Of a stretch of DNA of 64,000 bases, positions 34,601 to 44,655 are shown in pieces. Positions within the stretch are counted from its first letter, which is position 1; each line of letters begins with the position of its first letter. The DNA comes from Helianthus annuus (taxonomy: Eukaryota; Streptophyta; Magnoliopsida; Asterales; Asteraceae): the NCBI RefSeq assembly GCF_002127325.2, contig NC_035446.2, positions 160,735,878 through 160,799,877 on the forward strand. Direction: 5' to 3'. The notes under the pieces are model-generated. The model saw nothing but the letters and a program-made list of their open reading frames with translations. It made no database searches and was not told the DNA's origin. A program made the translations under genes and the position numbers.

Positions 34601-34876
34601 CTGAGGCGTCTGGTTTTTGCGGTGGGTCAACGGGTATGGCTTTTTAACTCACGTCTTAAGCTATTTCCAGGAAAACTGAGAAGCAAATGGACTGGTCCGT
34701 TTGTTATTACACGCGTGGGGCAATTCGGGGATGTGGAGATTGAAGACCCGAAGGATCAAAGGAGACAAGTGGTGAATGGTCACCGATTGAAACCGTACTT
34801 GGACGGTGATGACCTTAACCCGTTACCAGAGGAGGTGAACTTTCTTGGCGGTTCACCGGAGTATACGACCGACTGA
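28661..34876 (+). CDS. gag-pol: Gag-pol polyprotein of Athila element D
   Basis: A single 2,071-codon frame from ATG 28661 ([11 protein letters not shown]). Order: a Pro/Gln/Thr-rich N-terminus; gag core at about residues 340-520 ([20 protein letters not shown]); CCHC zinc knuckle at about 540-553 ([14 protein letters not shown]); Gly/Asn/Gln-rich linker; aspartic protease near 900 ([14 protein letters not shown], a DLG version of the DSG/DTG site); reverse transcriptase at about 1215-1400 with FMDD catalytic box near 1345; RNase H at about 1495-1600 ([39 protein letters not shown]); integrase from about 1690 with the HHCC zinc site (HVN-like CVNCQKMG) and DDE residues in [18 protein letters not shown] and the downstream Glu of GQVEVSNRQ. 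It ends after a GPF-type C-terminal segment. The domain order is that of Ty3/Gypsy. No internal stop or frameshift; the element may be functional. Products would copy the RNA and integrate it. Confidence 0.95.
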   Translation: MHHTRNSGKSSPLVFDPEIERTVKHTKRVLHRENKILQSPTSTLKTMENLATPEKQPETSQTQQFSPTPTQPSPNTTIPPPPQSTQPTSTSPVPSFSTFFPNFDNNQPTSTQTTSLQHPTTTQTVNLQQSSPYVRIIPDDTPLPSQTQAPNATSIPSAARPVISQQSQPMPNIYRSTIYDQGNNSGDFDDGYEEYDNYMGQNDRQVVNTGSYERQTVGLGAAERVNQGNVGYQQYVQPTPIQQIPQQYHQPDPLNQQPAPRRPVVDIPLPPPAPQMQGQARPLPRNLHRPVILPEGIPRRNNQGPVRGIESHFRPAIVNNPSPVVIPQLQGGRSFEVRTQSISSLPKFHGHAHEEPYLHIAAYDARCNTIRSQGFSVDDVKLVLFQFTLEDKAQQWFHSLPSASIFTWGEMQQQFLDEFYTHLRTNNARKDIRAFRQQPGELFHEAFNRFKMMLKNCPHHEIYLWELINTFHEGLTDEDARDVNSISNGTFGMNYEEDDWEYLERNARASKRKAQSSRSARHSTVKAVENPPEVNGQFPLCGHCGDLGHIADHCPSIIGENEDVNYVQGGGGGRNFNMQSNTYHPGLRNHPNFSYGNANNQQNPGFQGNNQSGGQRNFNQNRFQGNFQGGYQNDQRGQAGSSNTSGGNDMMEMLKSIQLDLQSQRLELKNLAQKEEMREKAVQSLTTQMAQLATDVKELKQNSGKLPSDTTPNPAHQKKGSPVSQVSTLRSGRNYHKVDTPPQLVDGVVEDLGENGESDDESEPNIVKSNGKNTQPTTSEPIKAKEGEHILPPFPEALKDPGNTKIINKRGPQPEEILEVFKQVKINLPLIDAIKQVPAYAKYLKDLCTQKRQHKVPKKVDLTDAVSAVLNGVLPPKLRDPGTPLISIQVGDFKMSRALLDLGASVSILPGSLYDQYDFGPLRRADTTVVLADLTPKLPRGIVRDVIVKVEEFFFPVDFLVLDYVSADKNNQPNVILGRPFLATAHAQIDCRTGTVDMTFGNRKVRLNVFSNVSDMFQGDECFMADIIDGCDPHVEDEMPECCLFCDRVEENHMCDLEEEVRKLEVQAVQERRPPWSHQVESLPAEISSGLKPSLISPPKVELKELPAHLKYAFLGEDQTLPVIIAANLEKEQEEALLKVLKTHRAAIGWTLADLKGISPSVCMHKIITDADAKPARDTQRRLNPNMREVVKKEVIKWLDNGIIYPISDSAWVSPTQTVPKKAGIQIVKGDNGEQIATRPVTGWRVCIDYRKLNAATSKDHFPLPFIDQIVEKLSGQKFYCFLDGYSGYNQIAIHPDDQEKTTFTCPYGTFAFRRMPFGLCNAPATFQRCMMSIFSDMVGDTLEIFMDDFSVFGSSFDTCLNELSRVLERCVQTNLVLSWEKSHFMVQEGIVLGHVLSSKGIEVDRAKVRVISTLPPPTNVKGVRSFLGHAGFYRRFIKGFSVITKPLCNLLLKDVPFEFDDKCLNAFNVLKEQLVQAPILQSPDWTKPFEIMCDASDFAIGAVLGQRVDKKPVVIYYASKTLSDAQLNYTTTEKELLAVVYALDKFRSYICGSKVIVYSDHSAVRYLMEKKDAKPRLIRWVLLLQEFDLEIRDKKGCENVVADHLSRLPSGVEDVTPEINEQFPDEFIMSVKSGPWYANFANYLVSGTVPDAWNKRRKQQFLTQVKNYIWDEPDLFRIGVDQIIRRCVPETEFLEVLEHAHSSACGGHFSGQKTGHKVLESGLYWPTLFKDAFEFAKHCVNCQKMGGISKRHEMPMQPILVVDIFDVWGIDFMGPFPNSNGNLYILVAVDYVSKWIEAIATKTNDHAVVCKFVQSNIFARFGIPRVIISDGGSHFKNFNFGKLLKRYGVDHRIATPYHPQTSGQVEVSNRQIKEILQKTVRTDRKDWSTKLDDALWAYRTAYKTPIGTTPYRLVYGKGCHLPMEIAHRALWAVKQVNTDYSDAGAHRLLKLSELEELRNEAYDTAAAYKDKMKAVHDAKLRRLVFAVGQRVWLFNSRLKLFPGKLRSKWTGPFVITRVGQFGDVEIEDPKDQRRQVVNGHRLKPYLDGDDLNPLPEEVNFLGGSPEYTTD

Positions 34877-36672
34877 GGGTCACGAGAAGTCCGGCTGAAG
34901 ACTAAAACTTAGCGCTACCGGGAGGCAACCCGGATTTCGGTACATATTTCTTTTCGTTAGTGTTTATTTTCATGTGTTGTTTGGTTTTCATGGTTAGAAG
35001 GATTTCCGGAACGTACACCCACGACATGAGCAAGTGTGGGGAAGTTGAAAGCGCCCAGGTACGTTGTAGAACTACTTTAGGTGTCGAGGACGACACGAAT
35101 TTTTCTAGGGGTGGAGCGGGCGAGTAATTGAGAAAATGAAATTCTAAAACCATTTAAATCAACATTACTGCAAAAAAAAAAAAAAAAAAAAACAACGTTT
35201 TCAAGTTTTTGAAACCAAAGTGAAAATAAATTTTGTTATTATTAAAATAAAAACAAAAATAATAATGTTTTAGTTATATATATATAAAAAAAAAGCAAAT
35301 TGAAACATGTGAATGCATTAAATGGGAGGCACAAGAGGTGAATAAAATCATCACCATAGGAGATGGCAGGAAGTAATTCACGTGAGGGTTTTTGGAGTTT
35401 TTCATAAAACAAGACATCTTTACGGGCTTAAACTTGTGAACAACAGGAACATATTTGTGCTGCTCATCGAGTGAACATTTTTTTGACATGCCACACAGAA
35501 CAGTGCTCGTTACGGATCACCCGAGTCAGAGTACGCAAACTGTAGGCTACGGTTGTTGTGTAGCTTACGGCTTGTTATCAGCTGATTGTAACAGAAGCAA
35601 CACAGTGTAAGTTACGCTTTAAGCGTAGCTTACGGTTCATAGCTGGGCACATTTTATCCATTCACATCAGAAGGATTGTGGTGTAAGCTACGGCTTTGTC
35701 GTAGCCTACGACGCATCAGAATTCAATGTCGTTGTTCCAGGTCAGAAGTCACGTGTTGTAGCCTACGGAGTGAATGTAACCTATGCTTTCAGCTGGTTCA
35801 TATGGGTCGGTTCAGGTAAAACGGGTTGACCCGGGTAATAAAAAAAAATAATAATAACATAACATAACAAATCCTACTCCAGCCAGATTCTCGGTTGTGT
35901 TTTTTTCCCTGATCATTCGTCTTTTTCATCATCTCTCTCATCCCTTTCAAGAACCCTAGCTCCTCCATAACCACTCACATCTCTGAAACCTTCAAAACTC
36001 AACCAAATCGAGTGGTTCCTGTGCCGACTTTGCCTAGTTTTTCGAGGAGAACAACATCAATACATCCGTTTTCCATGATTCACCCTCGTTTACACGAAAT
36101 CGGAAGAGAGGGTGACGAACCCTAATTTTCTAATTTGGGGCTTTTTGTTTGGGAGTGCAAGTGACTGCAATTTAAGCATAATAACGTGTTTTTAAACACA
36201 AGAGGTATGTTTTTGATCAATTTTTCTCAAGATTTGTGAAGATAAGATGTTATATGCTTGACATATGCCTGGGGCATTATTTTTTTTTAACCTGAAAGTG
36301 GGAATGTGAAGGTTCTAATTGTGATTTTTATCATGAATTTTTTAGGAGAAATTGAATTGTGAGATTATGTGCGAATTGTTTGTTGTTTGGGGATGGATTT
36401 ATGGCTGCTAGAATGTGCTGTTAAGCTTAGTAAAGATGTTGCACTTGTTATGAACGAATTGTTAAACCTCTAAGCTAGTAATTAATCGAAACCTGGTAAC
36501 TCTTCAGTTTTAAAATCTTGTTTCTTACTTACATGGGAGCTTAGACGGTTGGGTTTCAACAAGCATAGCAGCCATATTATTAAACAAGTGTGGGGACGTC
36601 GGTTATCTACACCTGTCTAAGTGTAGGATTGTGAATTAATTTGGTTTGTTGGTTTATGTCTATGTGTGTAGG
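34877..36672 (+). other. Long spacer of D between pol and the third ORF
   Basis: 1.8 kb non-coding: a purine-rich CAAGTGTGGGGA at 35031, a 20-A run at about 35172, a cluster of GTAGGCTACGG-like motifs (35542-35790), a second CAAGTGTGGGGA at 36585, and a pyrimidine/T-rich stretch ending in GTGTGTAG just before ATG 36673. Athila elements characteristically have such long intergenic spacers. Confidence 0.6.
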
Positions 36673-38136
36673 ATGGCTAAGACAAAGAAACCGGCGGGAA
36701 AGACAAACCAGGGTAATGTGGTTGCAAGTTCTTCAGCAACACCTTCACAACAACGTGGTGGAAAGAGAAAATTAGTCTCACAAGAATTAGAAAATGAAGT
36801 TCCTCAATCGACACAATCAAGAAGAGAACCAATGGAAGAGGAAGATGAGACCAATCCATATCATGTTCACATTTGGAAGAGTGGTTCATTAAATGATTTT
36901 AAGAAAGATCTTCAAGTTCAGTTCTTTAATGAGAAGATAAAGGGTATAGGTGATAGGAAGGAGGCGTTCATATGTGAACGGGAGATCACAGACCATGAAT
37001 TCAGGCCTTTTGGGATTATACAAAGGTTTGAAGCTTTAGGATGGGAAGCTGCATTAAAGTGTTATGATGGAGAAAAGACGAGCATGTACATGGATCCAAT
37101 ACAAGAGTGGATGGCGTCGTTGGAGGTTACTTGGGGTAAGTCGTTGAAAAATATGAGTTTGAAGGGGTATGCTAATGGTAAGACGGTAATTATGTCAGGG
37201 GCAACGCTTAAGCAGATTGCAAAGTTTGATTCAAGACCAAGTGCAGGTTATACATATCCGAATGCAGATCTTCTATTTAAACGTCCAGACAGGCATCCAG
37301 AGTGGCCTAACATGTTAGTGGAGTTATTTGAACCGGGGAAGGGAGGTCAAATGGTGAGAGATGACCTTAAGTTGCCTGTTAGACTAATGCTATTGTTTGT
37401 GGTTCAAAATGTGATGCCCCGACGTGGGGATAAGAAAGGAATTCGAAAATGGGAGATTCCCATTCTCTACTCATTGATGACCGGGAGACTTAAGGTATCT
37501 TTCACGCACTTAGTGATGATGAACATATGGGAAGCGAGAAATAGCAAAGGGAAGAAGATTATTCCACATTGCCGGTTGATTACAGCTCTTTTGAAGAAAA
37601 ATGGGGTTTTTGATATGTATAACAAAGCTACAGAGAGAGATATTTCTCCGTTTACTCTAAAGAATTTGAGCAAGTTCAAATGGGAACTCTCAACAACTGA
37701 GCGATACCTCAAGTTAGAGCAAAAAGATACGGGTAAGAAGTTGCGGGCATTGAAGCCCGATGCTCGGGTTTTGGAACCAGGCGAGTCGGATGAGGCTTTC
37801 AGCGATGATAATGCGATGGGTATGAATGATGAGTTGGATGAAGAAGGGGAGAATGAGATTGATATGGAAGCTGAGGCAGGTATTGGTATGATTTCGTGGG
37901 TGCACACGGAGCCACGGGGTGCGTATATTACGTCAAGGGGTATAGGTGATGAGATGGCTAAGGTTATTCAACAGGCAAGGACACCAGACTGGAGTGATTT
38001 TCCTGGTTTTGCACAAGTAATATATGACCAGAACACCCATCATAGAGAGTTGAACAGATTAGAGTCGCAAAGAATTCAAGAGATGCTTACGTCCTTGTTA
38101 GATCGCAGTGGCCGCCCTACTTCCGACACTCTCTGA
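36673..38136 (+). CDS. Athila third ORF (ORF-1/env-position protein)
   Basis: 487 codons from ATG 36673 (MAKTKKPAGKTNQGN); the open frame extends a few codons upstream but without a Met. A basic low-complexity N-terminus is followed by a long conserved region of the 'Arabidopsis retrotransposon ORF-1' (ATHILA) family: EAFICEREITDHEFRPFGI, then ALGWEAALKCYDG, EWMASLEV, LPVRLMLLFVVQNVMPR, SLMTGRLKVSFTHLVMMNIW, HCRLITALL. The C-terminal part is acidic (ELDEEGENEIDMEAEAG). No signal peptide or clear membrane segment is evident, so calling it an envelope protein would rest only on position. AG immediately before the start (TGTGTAGGATGG) would permit expression from a spliced RNA. The frame is intact. 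Function is unknown in the family. Confidence 0.88.
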   Translation: MAKTKKPAGKTNQGNVVASSSATPSQQRGGKRKLVSQELENEVPQSTQSRREPMEEEDETNPYHVHIWKSGSLNDFKKDLQVQFFNEKIKGIGDRKEAFICEREITDHEFRPFGIIQRFEALGWEAALKCYDGEKTSMYMDPIQEWMASLEVTWGKSLKNMSLKGYANGKTVIMSGATLKQIAKFDSRPSAGYTYPNADLLFKRPDRHPEWPNMLVELFEPGKGGQMVRDDLKLPVRLMLLFVVQNVMPRRGDKKGIRKWEIPILYSLMTGRLKVSFTHLVMMNIWEARNSKGKKIIPHCRLITALLKKNGVFDMYNKATERDISPFTLKNLSKFKWELSTTERYLKLEQKDTGKKLRALKPDARVLEPGESDEAFSDDNAMGMNDELDEEGENEIDMEAEAGIGMISWVHTEPRGAYITSRGIGDEMAKVIQQARTPDWSDFPGFAQVIYDQNTHHRELNRLESQRIQEMLTSLLDRSGRPTSDTL

Positions 38137-39591
38137 TCAACTGATCAGGTCCATGTGTCTCTCTATCTTGTACTTTAATTTATTGTTGCACTTTATTTTT
38201 ATTTTTGTATTTGGTGGTGTGAAAAACTATGTGTTGGGAATGTTTGTTTTGTTTAGCGGTATGAATTTTGGTTGGGAGGAAAATCACATGGTCGCTTCTA
38301 AATTATGGGACACTTGATGAATTGGTAATATAGTTGCTTTTGCTCTAAAAACCCATACATTGGGGACAATGTATCCCAAGTGTGGGGATGGAAGGAATTT
38401 TGGAAAAAAATGAAATTTTTCTAAATTTTGCCTTAAAGCAGTTTAATCGGACATGAAAGCGGCTTTTTCAGTACATACCCAACTTGTTGTCTGCTTGTGA
38501 GTAGGGGTCTTTAGTCATGGTCCAATTCATGGAGAAGTAATATGAACCGTTTTCAGCAGGTATTTTTAAGAAAAGTGTTTAGAATTGCCTAACTAAGGTT
38601 AACAAGCTACCGGTAAGAATTGCATGCACTCATCGGTAACCTTATTACCCATTTTGGTGAGATCTTGAGCCTATTAGTTGTTAGATTGACTTACACAGCT
38701 TTATATATTCATTTGATGAGAGTAGGCCATATGTTATTATGTTATAGAACTTGTGTGATTCGATACATGCTGAGATTGTGGACTTGATATATGCACATAG
38801 ATGATAAAGGCAAATTAGGATCCCCTTTTTGCCTGACATGTTTTCTTTGTTTGACTGTTTAACTTGTGTAGTCAGAAAAACTCCCTTAGAAGCCAAAATT
38901 GAGCCTTGAAGCCTTTCATTTGTTTAAACCCAAATTAACCATTAGTCTTTACCAACTGTGATGGTGGCCATGTGAAGTGTATTCGTTCAAAAAAAAAAAA
39001 AAAATACAAAGGTTAAAAAAAAAAAGAGAGAAAATTAAAAGAGAAAAAAAAAATATAGAAGTTAATTTGTTGTTGGTCGAAGTGGCCGAAGTTGTTTAGC
39101 TGTTAGTTATTGTGAATAAGGATTGTTGATCAGTTTGGTTTCACCTTTTCTTTTAGCCACTGTTAGCCATAAATTTCCTACCTTAGCCTAAGCCCAAAAC
39201 CTGTAAGTCCTTTAGATATGTGCATTGTCTATGTGTTACAGTGGAGGTGTGATTGTCATACAAGCTTATGTTAACAGAGTTTCATATTCGGTTTTTGAGA
39301 GAGCAATACTAGTTCGTTACATGCTAGTTCAGATATTAAACCGAGTGGAGTGAAAATTGTGAGGGGTGTGTTGTATGAAAATAAAAACCGGAAGCATGTT
39401 AGGTTTAGTTAGGCGATTTTTTTTCTTTCAAATAAGAATCAATTTTGACTTGCTGAATTAACACATCTAATGCTGATCCGGAATGGGGTATGACTTTGGA
39501 CCCTAGCTAATGCATGGTAAGGACGATTGGGGGTATTTGTTTTTGTCTGTTATAATGTTTCGAACGGATTTGCTTGAGGGCAAGCAAAGAG
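38137..39591 (+). other. 3' non-coding region of element D
   Basis: About 1.45 kb without a gene. Contains a third CAAGTGTGGGGA at 38377, A-rich low-complexity sequence at 38990-39060, and ordinary AT-rich DNA. Short frames are not supported. Confidence 0.6.
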
Positions 39592-39605
39592 CAAGTGTGG
39601 GGATG
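39592..39605 (+). promoter_or_regulatory. Polypurine tract of element D
   Basis: CAAGTGTGGGGATG directly before the 3' LTR. The core CAAGTGTGGGGA also occurs at 35031, 36585 and 38377 within the element, so internal copies of the tract may exist. Confidence 0.7.
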
Positions 39606-40728
39606 TGATGGATGGGTTTAGGAATGTGGTTTATATGTGTCTAATGCCTAATCTTATGCATATTTGATCGTTTATACGTGTGGAATTGAATAACTATGAG
39701 AAAATGGTGTTTTGTAGGTTAAACACGAAGATCGGACGTGTTTTGAGGAAAACTAATGGAGTGGAATTAAAGATCTTAAGAGATAAAATGATAGAGGGCG
39801 GAATTACGAAGACGTGGGCGAAAACGGGGCGTAAAACGGAGCTAAAACGAAAAAGTTATGAAGAAAACAGTTTTGGGAAGAATCCGTCAGACGTAGGCTA
39901 CGGATCAGGTGTAGCCTACGGATCAGTATAGACGCAAATTCGCATAAAACCAATAAAAATTAGGTTTTGAGATATCTTGAACACAGAGTTCGTTAGAGGA
40001 AGGCAAGGAGACGAATTTAGGTGATTTGGAGCAGGGTTTTACACCATTCCTCACTTTCCTATCATTCCTAAATCATCAATCATGTTTTCTAACATCGAAT
40101 CTGAAGATCAATTCACAAGCATGAGCAGCTAATTTCTCTATGGTTTCCTCCAGGGCTAGGGTTTTGTAAGTTGGATGATATTATGTGTTTATGACTATTG
40201 TTTAAACTCAGTGATCTAAGCATTCGATGCTTTTCACTGTTGATTTGATTAATTGATTGTAACTGATTGCATTTTATTTAACCTTAGTTCTTAATCATTC
40301 AATTCCCGAGAGTTCTAGTAATTGGGATATATTTGCTATGGGATTAGAGTTGGTAATTGCAATTGATAATTATTTGATAACCTCCCGTTATGTATTAACC
40401 GGAGTACTTAGTCGTTGATTATCACAATCGGTTAATCAGGTTAAACACTTATGTCTATGTAAGTGTTTCGATTAAACACATAATTGAATCTAGCTGCAAA
40501 ACCTGAAATCTGGAGGAACCATTGTTCTCTCTATTGATTTAAGACACAGTTATCATTCGTTAATTTAGCTACTTCCTACAATCAAACAAATTGATTTTCT
40601 CATTCAGTAATAGTTGATCAATCCTTTTCATTACGACACTTTCCACAGTCCTCCCTTGATTCGATACCCTGCTTATTCTATACTAATAGTTTAAATAGGT
40701 TTTTGCATGTCACTAACGACAGACATCA
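39606..40728 (+). repeat. Element D 3' LTR
   Basis: 1,123 bp, identical by eye to the 5' LTR; followed by TSD CTTAT and the resumed gag of element C. Confidence 0.96.
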
Positions 40729-40733
40729 CTTAT

Positions 40734-41386
40734 CCCGGTTAGTGCCTTATCTAGTGACCCCGGAGCCGCGTAGGATTGCTCGATTTATTGGGGGTCTGGC
40801 ACCGGAGATAAAGGCAAGCGTCAAGGCTTCAAGGCCTACTACATTTAGATCAGTAGCTGATCTATCCCTCTCCCTCACTCAAGATGTCGTCAGACTTAGA
40901 GCTATGAAGAGCTCGGAGGAGAACAAAAGGAAACGTGAGGATGACACCTCACGAAGATCTGAGAAACGACACAAGGGAAACAACGACCATAGGAAAGGGT
41001 CGGGGTTCAAGAAAGGAGATCAGTCGGGTGAAAAACCCAAATGCAAGGTTTGTAGGAGGCATCACTTTGGGAGATGCAGGCAGGAGTCTAAGTCCCAGTC
41101 TTTTGAGAAACGTTGTGGGATCTGCAAGTCCACAGATCATAAAGCTGTGGATTGCAAGAAAATGAAGGATGCAACCTGTTTTGGTTGCAACGAGAAAGGG
41201 CACATTCGGCCCAACTGCCCAAAGAATGCGAAGAAAGCTGATGATGGGAAGAAGACTAATGCGAGAGTCTTCAGAATGGACGCCAAGGAGGCAGTTCTTG
41301 ACGACAACGTCATTACAGGTACGTTTCTTGTAAATGATGTTTTGCTAGAGTCTTGTTTGATTCAGGAGCTGATAAGTCGTTTGTAG
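40734..41386 (+). pseudogene. gag: Gag of element C, C-terminal part, frameshifted before protease
   Basis: Continues the gag split by D: PYLVTPEPRRIARFIGGLAP, a Lys/Arg-rich linker, then Cys/His motifs CKVCRRHHFGRC, CGICKSTDHKAVDC and a classical CCHC knuckle CFGCNEKGHIRPNC. The frame runs to a stop at 41384-41386, but homology switches to another frame at about 41340 (T-run in ATGTTTTGC), where the protease frame begins. The overlap of the two frames is 49 bp. Codons before 40734 in this frame are LTR of D. Confidence 0.88.
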
Positions 41387-44300
41387 ATGATAAGTTTTGT
41401 AAACTGTTGAACCTTCCTGTTAAAACCTTAAGCGTGAAATATGAGGTGGAATTAGCCGATGGAACCATAGAAACCGCCTCGACTGTTTTAGATGGATGTG
41501 TTATATCCATTAGGAATCATTCTTTCCCGTTATCTTTGCTTCCCTTTAAGCTAGCTGGATTCGACATAGTGATAGGCATGGATTGGTTGTCGAGTAACCA
41601 AGCCCAGATTCTGTGCAATAGAAAGCAAGTAATAGTTAAGACTCCGTCTGGTGAGTCACTTACTATTCAAGGAGACACCCAGCATGGATTGCCGGAGCAA
41701 GTGTCCATACTCAAGGCATCCAGGTGCATGCAGAAAGGATGTGTCATTTATATGGCACAAGTTACCATTGATGAGCCGAAGCCGAAGATTGAGGATATCC
41801 CTGTTATCTCGGAATATCCTGAAGTGTTTCCTGAAGAACTACCCGGTTTGCCACCGGATAGGCAAGTAGAGTTTCGGATAGATATCATTCCAGGCGCAGC
41901 ACCTGTAGCAAGAGCACCATATAGATTGGCACCAACGGAGATGAAGGAGTTGAGGACGCAGTTGGATGATTTGTTAGCTAAAGGTTTTATTAGACCTAGC
42001 TCATCTCCTTGGGGAGCGCCAATCTTGTTCGTTAAAAAGAAGGATGGGTCGATGCGTCTGTGCATCGATTACCGTGAGCTTAACAAGGTTACTATCAAGA
42101 ATAGATATCCGTTACCCAGGATCGACGATCTGTTCGATCAGTTACAAGGAGCAAGTTATTTCTCCAAGATTGACCTAAGGTCAGGATATCATCAGTTAAA
42201 AGTCAAGGATGAAGATGTGCACAAGACCGCGTTTAGGACTCGTTATGGACATTACGAGTTCCTAGTGATGCCGTTTGGGCTCACTAACGCACCAGCCGCA
42301 TTCATGGATCTCATGAATCGCGTCTGGAAGCCTTATTTAGATAAGTTCGTCATAGTCTTTATTGATGACATCCTTATCTACTCGAAGAGCCAAACTGACC
42401 ATGAGAAACACCTTCGTTGTATTCTCAAACTTCTGCATCAAGAGAAGCTTTATGCCAAATTTTCGAAGTGTGAATTTTGGCTTCGAGAAGTCCAATTCCT
42501 TGGACATGTTGTAAGCGAGCGTGGTATCCAAGTAGATCCCGCTAAAGTAGAAGCAGTCATGAACTGGCAGGAGCCGAAGACTCCTACTGAGATTCGCAGT
42601 TTCCTCGGATTGGCAGGATATTATAGGCGATTTATTGAAAACTTTTCAAGAATTGCTGCGCCCCTAACTTCGCTGACTCGTAAGAAGATTAAGTTTGATT
42701 GGGGCCCTAAGCAGCAGGAATCCTTCGACATTTTGAAAAAGAAGCTGAGCAATGCGCCGGTATTGACATTGCCCGATGGTATAGAAGAATTTGTGGTGTA
42801 TTGTGATGCATCACATACGGGCATGGGTTGCGTACTCATGCAGAAAGGCAAAGTCATTGCCTACGCTTCTCGACAGCTCAAAGTGCATGAGAAGAACTAC
42901 ACCACCCACGATTTGGAATTGGGTGCAGTTGTATTTGCTTTGAAGCTATGGAGACATTACATGTATGGAACCAAGTGCATAATATATTCAGATCACAAGA
43001 GTCTTCAGCATTTGTTCAATCAGAAGGAATTGAACATGCGTCAAAGGCGATGGATGGAAACTCTCAATGATTACGACTGCGAGATACGATACCATCCAGG
43101 CAAGGCAAATGTGGTTGCCGACGCCTTAAGTAGAAAGGAAAGGGTGAAACCAATCAGAATCAATGCCAAGCGCATTGAGATAAGGAATAATTTGAATGAA
43201 AGGGTGTTAGCTGCACAGAAGGAAGCTGTGCTGGAAGCTAATTATCCTGCAGAAAAGTTAGGAGTAACTGAGGAGCAGTTATCCTACGACAAAGATGGAA
43301 TGCTACGACTAAACGGACGAATATGGGTTCCAGTTTATGGAGGACTTCGGGATGTTATCCTCCAGGAAGCCCACAGCTCTAAATATTCCGTTCATCCTGG
43401 AGCTGATAAGATGTACCAGGATTTGAAAGCAAACTACTGGTGGATTGGTTTGAAAAAGTCAGTAGCTGAACATGTAGCAAAGTGTTTGACTTGTGCGCAA
43501 GTCAAAGCTGAGCATCAGAAGCCGTCAGGTTTGCTTCAACAACCTGAAATTCCCAAATGGAAATGGGAAATGGTGACAATGGATTTTATCACCAAGTTGC
43601 CGAAGACGAAAAAGGGAAATGATACCATATGGGTCATAGTAGACAGACTGACTAAGTCAGCCCATTTTCTACCCATCAAGGAGACGTATAGCTCCGATAT
43701 GTTAGCACAATTATACGTCGATAAGATTGTAGCGCTACATGGTATACCTATATCTATTATCTCCGATAGAGATACTAGATATACGTCACATTTTTGGAAG
43801 AGTTTCCAACAATCGTTGGGCACTCGTTTGAATTTTAGTACGGCTTATCATCCTCAGACTGATGGTCAGAGTGAGCGTACTATCCAAACCTTGGAAGACA
43901 TGCTTCGTGCATGTGCGATCGACTTGGGTGGTAGTTGGGATAAGAACCTACCACTGATTGAATTCTCCTACAACAATAGCTACCATTCCAGCATCAAGGC
44001 TGCGCCTTTTGAGGCCCTATACGGTAGGAAGTGTAGATCGTCCATTTGTTGGGCAGAAGTTGGGGATGTCCAGTTGTCTGGACCAGACATTGTCTTTGAG
44101 ACGACAGACAAGATCGTGCAGATACGCGATCGTTTGAAAGCTGCCAGGGATAGGCAGAAAAGTTATGCGGATCCTAAGCGCAAAGATTTTCACTTCGATG
44201 TAGGTGAAAAAGTATTGCTTAAAGTATCGCCCTGGAAGGGTGTGATGAGATTTGGAAAGAAAGGCAAGCTGAGCCCGAGATACATAGGACCTTTCGAGAT

Positions 44301-44619
44301 TATCGAACGTGTCGGGTCAGTCGCTTACAAGTTAAACTTGCCTGAAGAGCTTAGTGCTATTCATAATGTGTTCCACATCTGTAATTTGAAGAAGTGTTTC
44401 GCTGACGATTCACTGGTTATACCGCATACAGATATACACATAGACGAAAGTCTGAAATTTGTTGAAAGACCTTTGTCGATTGAGGATCGACAGGTGAAGA
44501 AGCTTCGAAGGAAGCACGTGCCTATTGTTAAGGTCAAATGGGATGCCCGTAGAGGTCCCGAATACACGTGGGAAGTGGAATCCACGATGCAAGAGAAATA
44601 TCCCCATTTGTTTCAGTAA
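41338..44619 (+). CDS. pol: Pol of element C (protease-RT-RNase H-integrase)
   Basis: About 1,093 codons, open from 41338 to the stop at 44617. Protease active site [13 protein letters not shown] at the very start; reverse transcriptase with [20 protein letters not shown] and catalytic FIDDILIYS (codon near 42358); RNase H with [16 protein letters not shown] and [13 protein letters not shown]; integrase with an HHCC zinc site ([30 protein letters not shown]) and DDE residues in [20 protein letters not shown] and [15 protein letters not shown]. The C-terminus has a GPF/Y-type segment ([15 protein letters not shown]) and a final chromodomain-like stretch ([19 protein letters not shown]). RT before integrase marks Ty3/Gypsy; the tail suggests the Tekay/Del chromovirus branch. 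The frame is intact but is one base out of frame with gag and follows an interrupted gag, so expression from this copy is doubtful. Confidence 0.92.
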   Translation, partial: CFARVLFDSGADKSFVDDKFCKLLNLPVKTLSVKYEVELADGTIETASTVLDGCVISIRNHSFPLSLLPFKLAGFDIVIGMDWLSSNQAQILCNRKQVIVKTPSGESLTIQGDTQHGLPEQVSILKASRCMQKGCVIYMAQVTIDEPKPKIEDIPVISEYPEVFPEELPGLPPDRQVEFRIDIIPGAAPVARAPYRLAPTEMKELRTQLDDLLAKGFIRPSSSPWGAPILFVKKKDGSMRLCIDYRELNKVTIKNRYPLPRIDDLFDQLQGASYFSKIDLRSGYHQLKVKDEDVHKTAFRTRYGHYEFLVMPFGLTNAPAAFMDLMNRVWKPYLDKFVIVFIDDILIYSKSQTDHEKHLRCILKLLHQEKLYAKFSKCEFWLREVQFLGHVVSERGIQVDPAKVEAVMNWQEPKTPTEIRSFLGLAGYYRRFIENFSRIAAPLTSLTRKKIKFDWGPKQQESFDILKKKLSNAPVLTLPDGIEEFVVYCDASHTGMGCVLMQKGKVIAYASRQLKVHEKNYTTHDLELGAVVFALKLWRHYMYGTKCIIYSDHKSLQHLFNQKELNMRQRRWMETLNDYDCEIRYHPGKANVVADALSRKERVKPIRINAKRIEIRNNLNERVLAAQKEAVLEANYPAEKLGVTEEQLSYDKDGMLRLNGRIWVPVYGGLRDVILQEAHSSKYSVHPGADKMYQDLKANYWWIGLKKSVAEHVAKCLTCAQVKAEHQKPSGLLQQPEIPKWKWEMVTMDFITKLPKTKKGNDTIWVIVDRLTKSAHFLPIKETYSSDMLAQLYVDKIVALHGIPISIISDRDTRYTSHFWKSFQQSLGTRLNFSTAYHPQTDGQSERTIQTLEDMLRACAIDLGGSWDKNLPLIEFSYNNSYHSSIKAAPFEALYGRKCRSSICWAEVGDVQLSGPDIVFETTDKIVQIRDRLKAARDRQKSYADPKRKDFHFDVGEKVLLKVSPWKGVMRFGKKGKLSPRYIGPFEIIERVGSVAYKLNLPEELSAIHNVFHICNLKKCFADDSLVIPHTDIHIDESLKFVERPLSIEDRQVKKLRRKHVPIVKVKWDARRGPEYTWEVESTMQEKYPHLFQ

Positions 44620-44642
44620 ATCTCGGGGACGAGATTTCTTTT

Positions 44643-44655
44643 AAGGGGGTGAGGA
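44643..44655 (+). promoter_or_regulatory. Polypurine tract of element C
   Basis: AAGGGGGTGAGGA immediately before the TG of the 3' LTR. Confidence 0.85.

Larger units (their letters stand above)
27371..40728 (+). mobile_element. Element D: complete Athila-type Ty3/Gypsy retrotransposon
   Basis: 13,358 bp with two 1,123-bp LTRs (TGATGGATGGG ... GACAGACATCA) that look identical along their whole length, perfect 5-bp TSDs, an Asp-type primer-binding site, one uninterrupted 2,071-codon gag-pol frame, a separate third ORF of the Athila type, and a terminal purine-rich tract. This is the architecture of the Athila lineage. Identical LTRs and open frames indicate a very recent insertion and possibly a still competent element. 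Confidence 0.95.
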
